From positions 79,548,001-79,612,000 of the forward strand of contig NC_072895.1 of the NCBI RefSeq assembly GCF_027943255.1: a stretch of 64,000 nucleotides of DNA. The letters are read 5' to 3'. Positions 1 through 10,975 of this stretch are shown in pieces. Each line of letters starts with the position of its first letter. The first letter of the stretch is position 1. Source of the stretch: Anastrepha obliqua. Taxonomy: Eukaryota; Arthropoda; Insecta; Diptera; Tephritidae. The notes below the pieces were generated by a model. It saw only the letters and a list, made by a program, of their open reading frames with translations, was not told the origin of the DNA and searched no databases. The position numbers and the translations under genes are program-made.

Positions 1-2481
1 ACGACTTAACTGCTTAAATTAACCAAACTTGGGAGGCAGGAAATTTGCCTGGACGAATACAAAATTAAATACAGAGTGGATATGTACATACATATATTTG
101 CATACCCTGTGATCCTGCGTATTTTTTTACTTAACATTTCATAGACTTGGAGGGCAGACAATAATAAAAGTGAATAAATAGAAAGTTAAGCAGACAAGTA
201 AAAAAAATTGTCGATGGTCCGGCCAAAGAGAAAATTCGAATAGAAAAATGTATCCCGACGGAGAAAGTTGAATTGTCACTGAAAGGGGATGTTATAAAAG
301 GGCAAAAACTGTTTGCTTAGTATTTGCACAAGATACATATAGAAAGAATTTAATTCCATACACGTAGGCATATGTAGGTTTATACATACATACACTGTAT
401 TTGTATATAGTCGCCAATACAGAAATAACGCAACCTTCTCCAACTACAATGGTTTACGTGATTCCATACCTGTCTCGGCCTTGGTGTGGATAATTGCGCT
501 CAGAGCGGTACGTTTAACCGTAAGGACAAACGAAAGAACAGAGAAAAGGATGCATAACGTTGGTACGTCATTTGAAAGAGATAACTATATGTATGGAGAT
601 TAGTTTCTGTTGTTTTTGTCATTTTCGTGGGAAACGAAAATTGAAAACATCGTAATAATAACAAAATACACATACATACCTACTTATGTAAATACATACT
701 AGTACGACCATGTATGCCTAATATACCTAATAAAAAGTTACATATAGAAAATCCATTTGTTTACATACCTATTCTGAGCAGCTTGTGTGTTGTACTAAGT
801 TTGTATTTAATGCACACACTAAATGAATTGATACTAAACAAAAATATTATAATATATATGTATATATTGTAATTATTGTAATTATATAATATAATATATG
901 ATAAACGTTGGCAAAATAACTCTTATCGGCAACGTAAAAAAATTTCACATCTAATAACTGTTATCAAACGTATTAATAAAACCATTAGTAACGCATATGA
1001 GAACAGTGGTTTCTCGGGATAGGTATGTATGTGTTAGATCTCTAGATACCGGGGTATCGGGCAGAGCGAGTAGTTCGATACTCACTTAAAACTAGTTCAT
1101 TGCTCAACTGTTCAGATGTTTGTTCGAAATTTTAGAGTTTTTGAACAATTTGAGCAGCTAAACAAAAATTTTCCATTTTATAAATCAGCATTTCCTTAGT
1201 TTTCCAACGACGCTAGCACTGTGTATACAAAATTTCTAAAACTAAAAAAAAAAGTGCTGACAAAAAACAGCCTCGATATTTTTGGGCTCATGTTCCAAAA
1301 TTTTCAAGTAATGAGCTTCGAGCGTGTGTGCGAAAATGTGCGAACAAAATCAATTTTGTATGTTTAAAACAGACTTCCAAGAAACTGCAGCACTTGGCCG
1401 ATTTCGTTCTAACTAGCACACAATCTTGATATCCGAGAGATTATTAAAAACACATTCACATATGCATTAATTACCAATAAATCCACAAAATTAATCTACT
1501 CGTTCACATATGGCAGATTACCTCAAAAATTGGCAATCAGCTGTTAATACTTTTCTTCAGAGAAATTGCTTTGGCGGAATATTTTGGAGTTTTTGGTTTG
1601 TTTAATTATTATTAACGATATGAAGAAAAGACAAGGGGAATAGCTAATTTAATTGCGCAATCGGCTGCTAATAACAGTTGGAGGAAATCCCTAAACGACG
1701 ATTACTGAGGTTTACTCGTACAAAAATTATGGCAGCAATACGCATTCGAAATTCGATATTACATTTTATTATTACATACCATCCGAATCAAAATTGTGAG
1801 AGTAACTTTGTCTAATCGTCATAGGGGAATTGCCAGCACAATTGTGCCTGCTCATTTCAAATGTTTCTTATGTTTTTCCAATCAGTCGATGTTCAGACGG
1901 CAACGAGGTAAAATGAGCAGTGGTTGCGTTTATTTTACGTATATGACCAATACAATCTAAGTTTTTGCAAACCTCTGTTGTAAACAAACTGCAGTCATAG
2001 AACTTATTACGTCACAAATTTATTCATCGTTGTTGGTAAGGGACAATTCCAAGTTCCTATTCTGGTCGTAAGTTTAGTACAACTCAAATATAAAGTAGAA
2101 CCATAAGTGAACAAACAGTAGAATTGCACACTTATGTAAGTGGAGTCATTTTCGTATAATTGGTGAGAGAAAGGAGCAATACTTTAAGTATATTTTATTA
2201 ATAACTTTTGAACTTTTGTAAAAAATCACTATCCGAGTTAGGATTAATAATATTGGGGCCATACCCCAGTGAATTTTTCCATTAAAATTTGTCGTTGCAT
2301 TATCAACATCAACAAGTGGATTCATTGAAATATCTCTCATTTATGTATCGCGTATGTAATCCGGGAACCTGATTATTTTAATATTAAACACAAATTTCAT
2401 AGAATATTAAAAAACCTGCTATTTTAGGCCTAATCGTTTCATCTCTTGTGTAGACCCTATCACATCGTTTAAAAAATAAAT
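1..2481. other. AT-rich intergenic DNA, no gene seen
   Basis: This stretch is AT-rich and holds scattered TACATA/TATG microsatellite-like runs. I found no coding potential, element ends or RNA gene in it. The short open frames have the composition of random AT-rich DNA and show no recognisable motif. Confidence 0.6.
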
Positions 2482-2741
2482 AATTGGCGCGTACACTTCT
2501 CCTATTTTTGTCGATGTTGTTCCACAAATGGAGGGACCTACAGTTTTAAGCCGACTCCGAATGGCAAATGGTTTTTATGAGAAACTCTTTTATGGCAGAA
2601 ATACACTCGGAGGTTTACCATTGCCTGCCGAGAGGCGACCGCTATTAGAAACAACTTTTTCTTTCATTTTGCTATTTCCTGCACGGAGATTCGAACCTAC
2701 GCTCTCCCGAATGGTAGTCAAGCACCAACCCATTCGGCTTA
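2482..2741 (-). mobile_element. tRNA-derived SINE, copy a
   Basis: Read on the minus strand, this copy begins with a tRNA-like head containing an A-box-like segment (AGCCGAATGGGTTGG) and a B-box (GGTTCGAATCTCC). The body then has the family landmarks: TAGCGGTCGCC, CCTCCGAGTGTATTTCTGCC and GTCCCTCCATTTGTGGAAC. The segment before the 3' end is shortened compared with copies b and d. Pol III would be expected to transcribe an active copy; this one looks old, with many substitutions. Confidence 0.85.
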
Positions 2742-2822
2742 TTCAAGGTAAATCGCATTGCTCGGTTTTAAATTTTTTGCTCGCTATAAAAAAGAAGCCA
2801 ACAAAATATAAGAAACCATATT

Positions 2823-3089
2823 TCGTCCCCTTAGTATAACAATAGCCTATGTGCTCATAGGCTATTATTTTTTTATTGAATTTTTGGATTCTCCATCGCC
2901 GATTTTATATGTGGTCAAAATTTTGTCAAATTCTAGTTCCACAAAGTGGGTCAAAATGTCAGTCAAAAAATAATAAATATTTACAGACATAACGAGATTT
3001 GAGTGAGAGCTACTTTCGACAAAAAGTTTGAAATTCATTTTCTCAAAACATCAAAAAATTTATAGGCTATTTTAATACTAAGGGGACGA
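2823..3089. mobile_element. 267-bp foldback/MITE-like element with about 29-bp terminal inverted repeats
   Basis: The left end (2823-2851) and the reverse complement of the right end (3089-3061) both start TCGTCCCCTTAGTAT and continue into ATAGCCTAT, with only a few mismatches. Immediately inside the left end, 2841-2851 and 2856-2866 form a perfect 11-bp hairpin (AATAGCCTATG, loop TGCT) followed by a T-rich run. There is no coding capacity. The flanks are T-rich, so a target duplication cannot be defined with certainty. Superfamily unassigned. Confidence 0.65.
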
Positions 3090-3129
3090 TTTATACATAT
3101 TTTATATACATATCTATACATACATATAT

Positions 3130-3800
3130 GTTTATGATTCCGATGGCAGCCGGTTCTCCGTACCGGAATGCCTCGGATTTTTCTCGAAACTAGACCTGCC
3201 CAGTACGTTACCCCTCCCCCCTCGTCTATCGTCGCAGGACCAGCTCTATTATGCAGAAAGGCTAACATTGAGTTTGAGGTTAATCCTGGACCTACCTGAA
3301 GTTTATTTCTGCTATATTTGCCAACGCCGGATCCACCCAAAGTCAACTTCGGTTACATGTACCATACTCTGCGGCCTCTACTTCGCATAATGCGCCGGTT
3401 CCTCTGTGAAACATCACAGCCCAATCTCTCCTGCTCCTCGGAGTCCCTGAACCTGACTCCTGATGAATGTCGTTTAATGCCTGTCTATAAACTGCCTGGT
3501 CCAGTATTTGTAGTTGTGTTTGGTCCTGGATCTTGCGAGTATAGTTGAAGAGATGCCTCCTGACTCGCCTGGGAGGTGGCTCAGCTTGCAGCAAATGCCT
3601 ACAGGTGTAGTTCCTGTTGTAGCAACCCAGACGGAATATTTCTTTATTTTAATCCTGGGATTTCTAAGGCATGTTCCTGCGGTCGATGTCGGACTATAAA
3701 CGCGAGGCCACCACCACTGCTTCGCTCGCGATCCTTACATGTACATTGCAGAGGTATTATCGTGCAGTTTTGTTCCTAGACCCCAGCTATTAAAATTCCG
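3130..3800 (-). mobile_element. Degenerate non-LTR retrotransposon fragment, C-terminal part
   Basis: On the minus strand between 3594 and 3343 a frame reads PPPRR-V-RRHLFNYT, then a stretch ending in YRQALNDIHQES. This is the C-terminal block that recurs in the fragments at 30.5-31.0 and 61.8-62.1 kb, and I associate it with jockey-like LINEs. The 3595-3650 segment matches the 24560-24600 segment in the same relative position. A tail-like motif (CCGTACCGGAATGCCTCGGAT) near 3160 appears to be a separate piece. The frames are broken and no catalytic domain remains. Confidence 0.5.
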
Positions 3801-4604
3801 TGCCAGTTCATAAAATTGGCTATTTTCGAAATCTAGCTTGAGAGCCCATTACAGTTAAATTGTAGAGGCTTCAAGTTTCTCGGAATGAGGGGCGCGGTTC
3901 TGGTGGAGGTTCCGCCTAATGGGAAGACCAACATGTGGTCACAAAACAGTGTGGACCAGGTCTTGAGTCCGGATCGAGCCATCTCCATAACATTCGGAGT
4001 GACTCGGGTTTCTCTCGACCAAGACTTGCGGCCACCCCAGTAAACTAGCCCTATCTTGTGCGCTCAACCTCATCCCACGCCAATAAATTCGAATCGTTCG
4101 TGTCGGTGGCCTAGAACCGACTGTCGTTGCAACGAATCGCGTCTTCATTGCATTTGTAACTTTAAAAATAAAAATAAAAATAAAAATAATACAATACAAT
4201 AAAAAAAATGTCTTAACTTTTCTTAAAATTGTAATCAACTTTTAATTAACTATAAAACTTAAAATTTTCGTAATGATTTCCTGCCCGAGTGCAGTCGTTC
4301 TAACCATGCACTTGCTTCTCTGTGTATGTATGCACAAATATATTTCTGTGCAGATGTACAGTACAATACCTTATCGATTTTTTATAAATAAAATTCGCAT
4401 TACCGCTTTTGAAACCATTTTTCGTGAAGACAGATTTATTCTTTGCAGAAGACCTCAAATTCCTTCGTCGGATACAGTTTTCATGCTGCTGAGAAGGAAA
4501 GTGTGCAAAGAAAATTCGTTCGATTTACCTTTACGTTCCCTTCATTTTGCTGAACCTTACTATTCTCGTTGTAAATTTCTTTAATTTTGCTGACCCTATC
4601 TTAC
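3801..4604. other. Intergenic DNA, nothing recognised
   Basis: The sequence is more GC-rich than average to about 4140 and AT-rich afterwards, with a short (AAAAT)n run near 4165-4190. It may be further retroelement debris, but I could not match it to anything else in the window. Confidence 0.4.
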
Positions 4605-4612
4605 TATTGGCA

Positions 4613-4921
4613 CCGTCGTAGCTGAATGGGTTGGTGCATGGCTACCGTTCGGCGAACGTAGGTTCGAATCCCCGTGAAACACCAAAATTAAGTTTTTTCT
4701 CATAGCGGTCGCCCTTCGGCAGGCATTGGCAAACCTCCGAGTATATTTCTGCCATGAAAAAGCTTCTCATAATAACCATTTGCCATTCGGAGTTGGCCTA
4801 AAACTGTAGATCCCTCCATTTGCGGAACAACATCAAAACGCACGCCACAAATAGGAGGAGGAGTTCGGCCAAACACCCAAAAAGGGTTTAAGCGCTAATT
4901 ACATATGTATGTATATACATA
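4613..4921 (+). mobile_element. tRNA-derived SINE, copy b, with target duplication
   Basis: This is a near full-length copy. The tRNA-like head starts CCGTCGTAGCTGAATGGG and carries a perfect B-box, GGTTCGAATCC. The body runs through the TAGCGGTCGCC and CCTCCATTTGCGGAAC landmarks to CCAAAAAGGG and a TATG/TA-rich tail. The 8-mer TATTGGCA occurs just before the head (4605-4612) and just after the tail (4922-4929), consistent with a target-site duplication made by target-primed reverse transcription. Confidence 0.88.
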
Positions 4922-4929
4922 TATTGGCA

Positions 4930-7900
4930 TAGCTGTGTGGTTTTATGTTGGAGAATGGATTTATTTTACTTAAGTCGATTAGAAGGAGATTTCAAATGAA
5001 ATTGCATAAACACATTTTTAAGCAAAGTGTTTGGGGTCTATGTAGACTTCTGTCGGCCCTTGTATTTCATTAATTATGTTAAACTATAAATTACGCTGTA
5101 AAACTTGATAACTATAAACTATAATTTTTTTTACTATACACATAGAAATATTATTATTGTACTACTTAGTATATAAATGTATAAATTAGGTTTTAAGACC
5201 GTAAAAACTAAATAAATAAATATATGTATATACCTTACTATTCTCTTCGTAAGTTTATCTATTTACAAACTCTTGAAACAAGAACGTTTATCTATAATCT
5301 TGTAGTGAATTTTTTGTCCAGAACTTTGAAAAGATATACATACTTTAATGTGCCTCGCAAGCCCAAGCTCATTTTTGCTTGATTGCATTTTGATTGATTT
5401 TTCGAGTTCTTACAGAATTGGACAAGATCTTAGAGTTTTTAGATATTGATTTTGGGTTCTATAAAGAAATTTATCGTTCAAATACCAAAGATTATAATGG
5501 AATTTCCTGTCGAAACTGCCTACCGTTACAGGAGAAAAGCGACGACGGCCGGCAGGGTTTGTCAAGTGCTGCAATAATTACTTACATCATCAGAATGCAA
5601 TGGTAATATTACGTAAGTAGAGTTCATTAAAACTATTTTGATAAAAATTTAAATCTGAAATTTAAAGGAAATTTGAGGAAGTTTATTTTTAACAGCTGTA
5701 TACATACATATATATGTATATGTTTGCACATCTGATGGCATACAATTATAATATACATACGTATGTACATATGTATGCACCAGTAGTTTTCTTTAATTTC
5801 GATTTTATTTTATTACTTTCTATGTTAATAAAAGCGTTAACCAAACCAACACGCTACTCAAATTTAGACCAAAATGAATAAGAAATCGCCTAGAGCACCA
5901 CATACCTATCAGAAAATACAAAAAAATTTTACTTGGGACTAACTAAGTACATCACTAGTTGATGTAATATTTCAAATAAAATTTGATTATAAATGCATTT
6001 TAATTTATTTCGTTCATATTTTCCTCTTTTTCACGCAATTTAATATAGAGGAGTGTAAAAATTCCCTTTTAACTGCTTATCAAAGCTTTAATAATAATTG
6101 TATAAATATTGTACCATGGCTATAGATTATATAAAAATAATTGAGTCAACTATCTCCAAAACTTGTAAAACAAACCAAAATCATATACCATAGTACTCCA
6201 CTCTCAATTTTATTTACATATGCGTGTATGCATGTACGTTGAAGTACATGCACACATATTTCTGGATATGTGTACATAGAACGAACTACATGCACGTACT
6301 ACATATATATGTACATATACTGCGAATACTGCAACAATTTAACTTTTCACGGTCGCCCTTTTAGAGATTATTAACTCGCTTCGGCAAGGCTTTAGTTATT
6401 TACAGTTTTTTCCGACCAATGTGTCCCTGAATTTATATGCTTTATTGTGTATATTTTTTACTCACTTTCGTCTCAGCTTACCTTATCGATTGCTTCTGTG
6501 ATTGAGGGATAATCCTACACAGAATGTCAAGGAGCCAATTTTGAAGTTTAATTGTTGTCAGTTTTTCATTTACACCGTTAAAAGTTAATTCACTTATTTG
6601 TTTGATACAATTTTAGAGTTTTTCACAAAACATTTTACAAACTTTTTTTTATTTTCTTTCATTTGAAGAAGGCATTGTAACTTTATGATGATTATAATAA
6701 TCGCTTTCAAATTTGTTTCACTATTATTGTTAAATCTTCGCGTTGCGTTTTTATTAAAGCATTTTCATAAGTTTCTTAAGTGTGCCAACATTTTCATAAC
6801 ATTAAACATGTACATAAACTATGTATGGTACATTAAAGACGCGCGACATTTTCTCAAATTTCTTTATCAATATACATATGTATATAACAGGTACATTCCA
6901 GATTTAATTTGTGATTTTTAATTAAAAACATGAACATATGTAACTGCGTTTTTTATCATAATTTCTCATAGTTTCATTCCAATTGTTAAAACACCTTTTT
7001 GACAATTTTCGAGTTTTGGAAATTTCTGAAAACAAGCACATTTCATCAGCACAAGCGATAAAACGCAATTTCTCGTTTATTCCCACTGGTAGCAGAGCGA
7101 ATGGCGGTGGCAGCAGCTGCGACAGCAAAGACGACTTTGCAGCTCCCCTCCTGCACTCAGTTGCTTTTTCTGCTTATTTGCTCCAACAACATACAACGCA
7201 ATGTACCAGAGAGGTAGCCGAGCCGGCTATCCAACCTGGGGAGGGGGTGGGCGAGAACCGAGCAATCAGCTTTGCGACTAACGAACTACATAAGCATAAA
7301 GGGCATGCGGGTGTTTTGAATGCCAGGTGGGCAGGAAGACGAGTGGAGGGATGACTTTCTTCGCTCCTGTCTCGGCTTTTCACTTTTGCTGGTATTGCTG
7401 TTTTAGCTGATACTTCAAGTTTCTCCAATAATTTACATCTTCTATTATATGGTGATATTAAAACATCTGTAGGAGTAAATGTGTATTTTTTAATATTATT
7501 TGTGCCTTTTGCACTCACTTTTAATGCTCATTTACAAATATCTTTTTGAGGCCTTGCACTTCGGATATTTTATTGGTGTTTTCGCTTTTGAGCAGCCGCT
7601 TCTACAAGTATGTACAATATAAACACAAGCTCTCTCGTTCAGTCCAATTCCTCTCCTTTTTCCTCTTATTTATATTCAAATCAATCCAAGTAGTTGCAGA
7701 TTTAGACTTTCATAAATAATCTGCTTTGCAAATGTAAAGCCATTAACCAATAATAAACAACACATATAAGTAACCGCTACCAAATCTAATACTTGCATAC
7801 ATACATATGTAAGTATATGCACAAATAATATAAAAAATGACCACACTCTCGACCGCACAATTGGTTGCTATTGTTTTACAGTACTCCGGTTTTCATTTAC

Positions 7901-9250
7901 ATACATACATACTATACCAATATGTACACTCGCTTTGTCATTTGTTTGCTATGCTGTTTCTGATAAGAGCATTTCGCGGTGCTCACAAAAACAATATACA
8001 TACAGACTTTTGCATACAAATGCACCACTTGTTATTGTTATAATAATTTACTAATCTGATTGCAATCTGCACTCCCTTCTTTAATTCTGCCGCCAGAATT
8101 TGCGTCAATGATTACCAATGGTTAAAAACAAATTGCGCCGAGTTGAAAACTGTGCAGCCATAAATTGGCTGCGAAAACAGACACAGATGCAAAACACTAA
8201 ACGGCGACGATGCGACGATGTTGTGAACGAGAGCTGGAAGAATGTACCAAGAAAAAGCAAAATTGGAAACGCAAAAACGAAAACGAAAAGATAAAATGAT
8301 TCGAAACGAAATGAGGGATAACAGAGAATTTGTCTTCCCTAATCATATGAATAGACGTTACAAATTGGTTTGTGTAAGGGTAACCTGTATAGCATTTGGA
8401 TAATTTCACACTGACGTCCACACATATTCGTCGATTTGCAATATTTTTAATACATAAACTTAGGTAACTAAAAAAAATTACAACTGTTTGCAAACCCAGC
8501 AGCTTACTAACGGCTAATCAAAACAAATTGATTTTGAACATTAGACCTAAATTTGTATGTTGCTAGTGGTTGCTTTAGTGCTAGCGGTGATTGATAGAAA
8601 AGTAGTCTCAATCGTTAATTTTTGACAGCTATGATTAAACAATAATAATACGCCCACATATAAAATACGTCCGTAATTAAAAAGCCAGATTACCCATACA
8701 AAATTTCTACAAAAATTATAAAATAATCCTAGATTATTACTATACTTTTTTAAATACAACCTTGAGTTACCGATTATTATTTTTATGTAATGAATGTAAA
8801 GAGAAACGTCAAAGTAAAAACTAAATAATATTCCACCAAAGCAATTTCTATGAAGAAAAACCTTTCAAAACAGTCTTGACAGCTTATTGTCAATTTTTGA
8901 AGTAATCTGCAACATGTAAACGGTAGATGAGTTTTGTGGATTTATTGCTAGACAATGCATATGTAAACGTACTTTCACTGTGAAGCTGACAGGGCTAGTG
9001 AAAAATTGTACAGCAAGCAGAATCAAGAAAAAGATCGAAAAATGTAACATAGGGAGTGGGGAAATTTGGTAATATAAAATCAAAGCTCATAAGATTTAAC
9101 CTGAAGCCAAAAGCGTCTGTTACGTCTGAATATGCGCTATTTCGCTTTTATGATGGACGATATCGAACCTTTTGTAATTGCTTATTTATTATCAAACCCG
9201 AAGGAAAGAAAAACATACATGCGCAGATTTGGCAGTATTACATCACGTGA
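4930..9250. other. Long AT-rich intergenic region, no gene supported
   Basis: More than 4 kb without a supportable gene. Short microsatellite-like TACATA runs are frequent near 5700-5780 and 6220-6320. A GC-richer patch at about 7090-7360 contains a 123-codon open frame from 6983, but its translation shows no domain, it overlaps an antisense frame of similar length, and there are no convincing splice sites. I treat it as non-coding, possibly regulatory or part of an untranslated exon. Confidence 0.5.
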
Positions 9251-9254
9251 GCGA

Positions 9255-9855
9255 TGCGCACCTACCTACCCTACAGCTGCGATGGAGGTAATGCTCAAGC
9301 GCGCACCGCTTGACATAGTTATTCAGCAATCAGCCGAGCGCACCCTGTTGATGGAATCGTTGAGCCTGCAGCTCCCACTTGCCAAGCTACCTATGAATGA
9401 TATCACTAAGGTTATTAAATTTGAGATGAAAGAAATTCAGGATAACGGCAGATATTTTTATGAGGAGCTTTTTCATGGCAGAAAAACATTCGGAGGGTTG
9501 CCATTGTCTGACGAGGGGCGACCGCTATTAGAAAAACGTTTTTCTCAATTTTGGAGTTTCGCCGAGATTCAAACTAACGTTTTCTCTGTGAATTCCGAAT
9601 GGTAATTACGCACCAACCCATTCGGCTACGGTGGCCGCCTTAAAGGTATAGGTGCTGGAAATACCGCCACAAAACAAAGCGATATGTGCCGATGGATAGT
9701 TTTCAGAATGTTCCGGGCTATGTGCAGATATCAACTTAGACAGAAACCTGCTGAATGAGCGAATTGGCATTTTGAGCCACGGCCAGGCCACTCTAAAGGC
9801 GTTGTTATCCTTTGAGGTTAAGTCCTTATTAGTTTTATAATTCGCAGAATTTATA
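9255..9855 (+). mobile_element. Degenerate non-LTR retrotransposon RNase H region, split by a SINE
   Basis: Left of the inserted SINE the plus strand reads PTAAMEVMLKRAPLDIVIQQ, typical of the segment that precedes RNase H in jockey/R1-like LINEs. Right of it, 9642-9855 reads GIGAG, and later RIGILSHGQATLKALLSFEV, matching an RNase H core of the type I-x-S-D-S-Q-A-x-x-K-A-L in which the catalytic Asp is now His. Frameshifts are needed between these blocks, so the copy is dead. Confidence 0.55.
9447..9638 (-). mobile_element. tRNA-derived SINE, copy c, 3'-truncated
   Basis: Minus-strand copy with a well-preserved tRNA-like head (GGCGGCCACCGTAGCCGAAT) and the body as far as CATGAAAAAGCTCCTCATAA, where it stops at about the 'ATATCTGCC' position. 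The distal third is missing. Loss of the 3' part is unusual for a LINE-mobilised element. Copy i at 54585 stops within a few bases of the same place. It interrupts the RNase H region of an older LINE fragment. Confidence 0.85.
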
Positions 9856-10594
9856 AAAAAAAATCTTCGGCTTGTCTGAAAATAATTTTTAAAGGAAAGG
9901 TCATAAGCCTCTCTTCTTAAAATATTGAGAAATATGAGATATTTTATAAAAATATTCACAAGTACATATAAACTCTTCGAAATATAATACTTTCTTCCGG
10001 GTAAATCTTTCAGACGTTAATGATATCTTCAGAGCAACTGGAAGTTGCAGTTGCTTCATTAGCTGCAACTCCTCCCTAGAAGACATCTTGGTCTTCCACA
10101 GTTATTAAGCAGTTTAGAAATCTCCTCGACATAATAATTTTTTTCACAGTATCTGTTTTTGCTTCCATTATTAAAATTTAACATTTTCTGGTTTCAATAA
10201 CGTTTGTTAGTTTTGCTTTGGTCAACCTTTCGTTTCGGTTTGACAGCAAAATTCGATAAAATCCAGATACTAATTAGGGGAGATACCGAATTGTGCTTAA
10301 TTCGCAAGGTAATTGAAACTGTATTAGTTACAAATGCGGTAATTCGCTGTCAAAACTTTATATGCGAACATGAGAAAGGGGGAGAAAATTACTGTTGTGG
10401 GAAGATATCTTCAGATAGTCGGAATCAAGGTGGATTTATTAAGGTGACAGCATTCACCCAGCTGAATTTTTCGCCGTAGGTATGGCTTACGTCAAAATGA
10501 TATGCTTTGTTTGTATGTATTGGTATGTTTACATTCGTACTGTATTGTATTTTGACTTGATGCTTGTACCAAAGGCAACAACAAATACATGTAG
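9856..10594. other. Intergenic DNA upstream of ida, nothing recognised
   Basis: AT-rich sequence with no element ends or coding motifs that I recognise. The 91-codon frame at 10204-10479 has no similarity I can name. Confidence 0.5.
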
Positions 10595-10686
10595 GGTTTT
10601 ACTTATATGTGGTTGCTGTCACCTATAATAAATTCGCCTTGGTTTTACTTATATGTGGTTGCTGTCACCTATAATAAATTCGCCTT
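10595..10686. repeat. Perfect 46-bp tandem duplication
   Basis: Units 10595-10640 and 10641-10686 are identical by eye, each starting GGTTTTACTTATATGTGG and ending AATTCGCCTT. The duplication lies about 290 bases upstream of the ida start codon, within the probable promoter or 5' untranslated region. Perfect identity implies it is recent, or an assembly duplication. Confidence 0.95.
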
Positions 10687-10975
10687 GGTCGGAAGCGAGA
10701 AAAAGTTCCGATAATCGGAAATGCGAATCGTATGTGCGCGGTCGGTCTAAATCGAACTGCTCGTAAAGTACCACGTATTGACAACATTAGTGACAGCACT
10801 GCTTTACCATTAAAAAATTTAGGAAAGTACTTTTGGGAGCAACCTTATATGAAAATAATCAAGTTTGTGTGTGTTTATTTAAACTTTAAATTTTAAAGTG
10901 TATTTGCCACTTTGTTGGACTGATATATATTAGTTGTTGCAAGGATAATTTGAGGTGAAACGTAATTTGTTTAGA

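Noticed and set aside
2841..2875. Hairpin followed by a T-run resembling an intrinsic terminator
   Set aside because: The DNA is eukaryotic and the hairpin belongs to the terminal repeat of a foldback element.
4613..4690. Possible tRNA gene (A- and B-box with a cloverleaf-like head)
   Set aside because: The same head recurs at nine places fused to a constant non-tRNA body and AT tail, so it is a SINE head, not a functional tRNA gene.
6983..7354. A 123-codon plus-strand frame with GC-richer composition
   Set aside because: No domain, no homologous motif, an antisense frame of similar length over the same bases, and no persuasive splice context.
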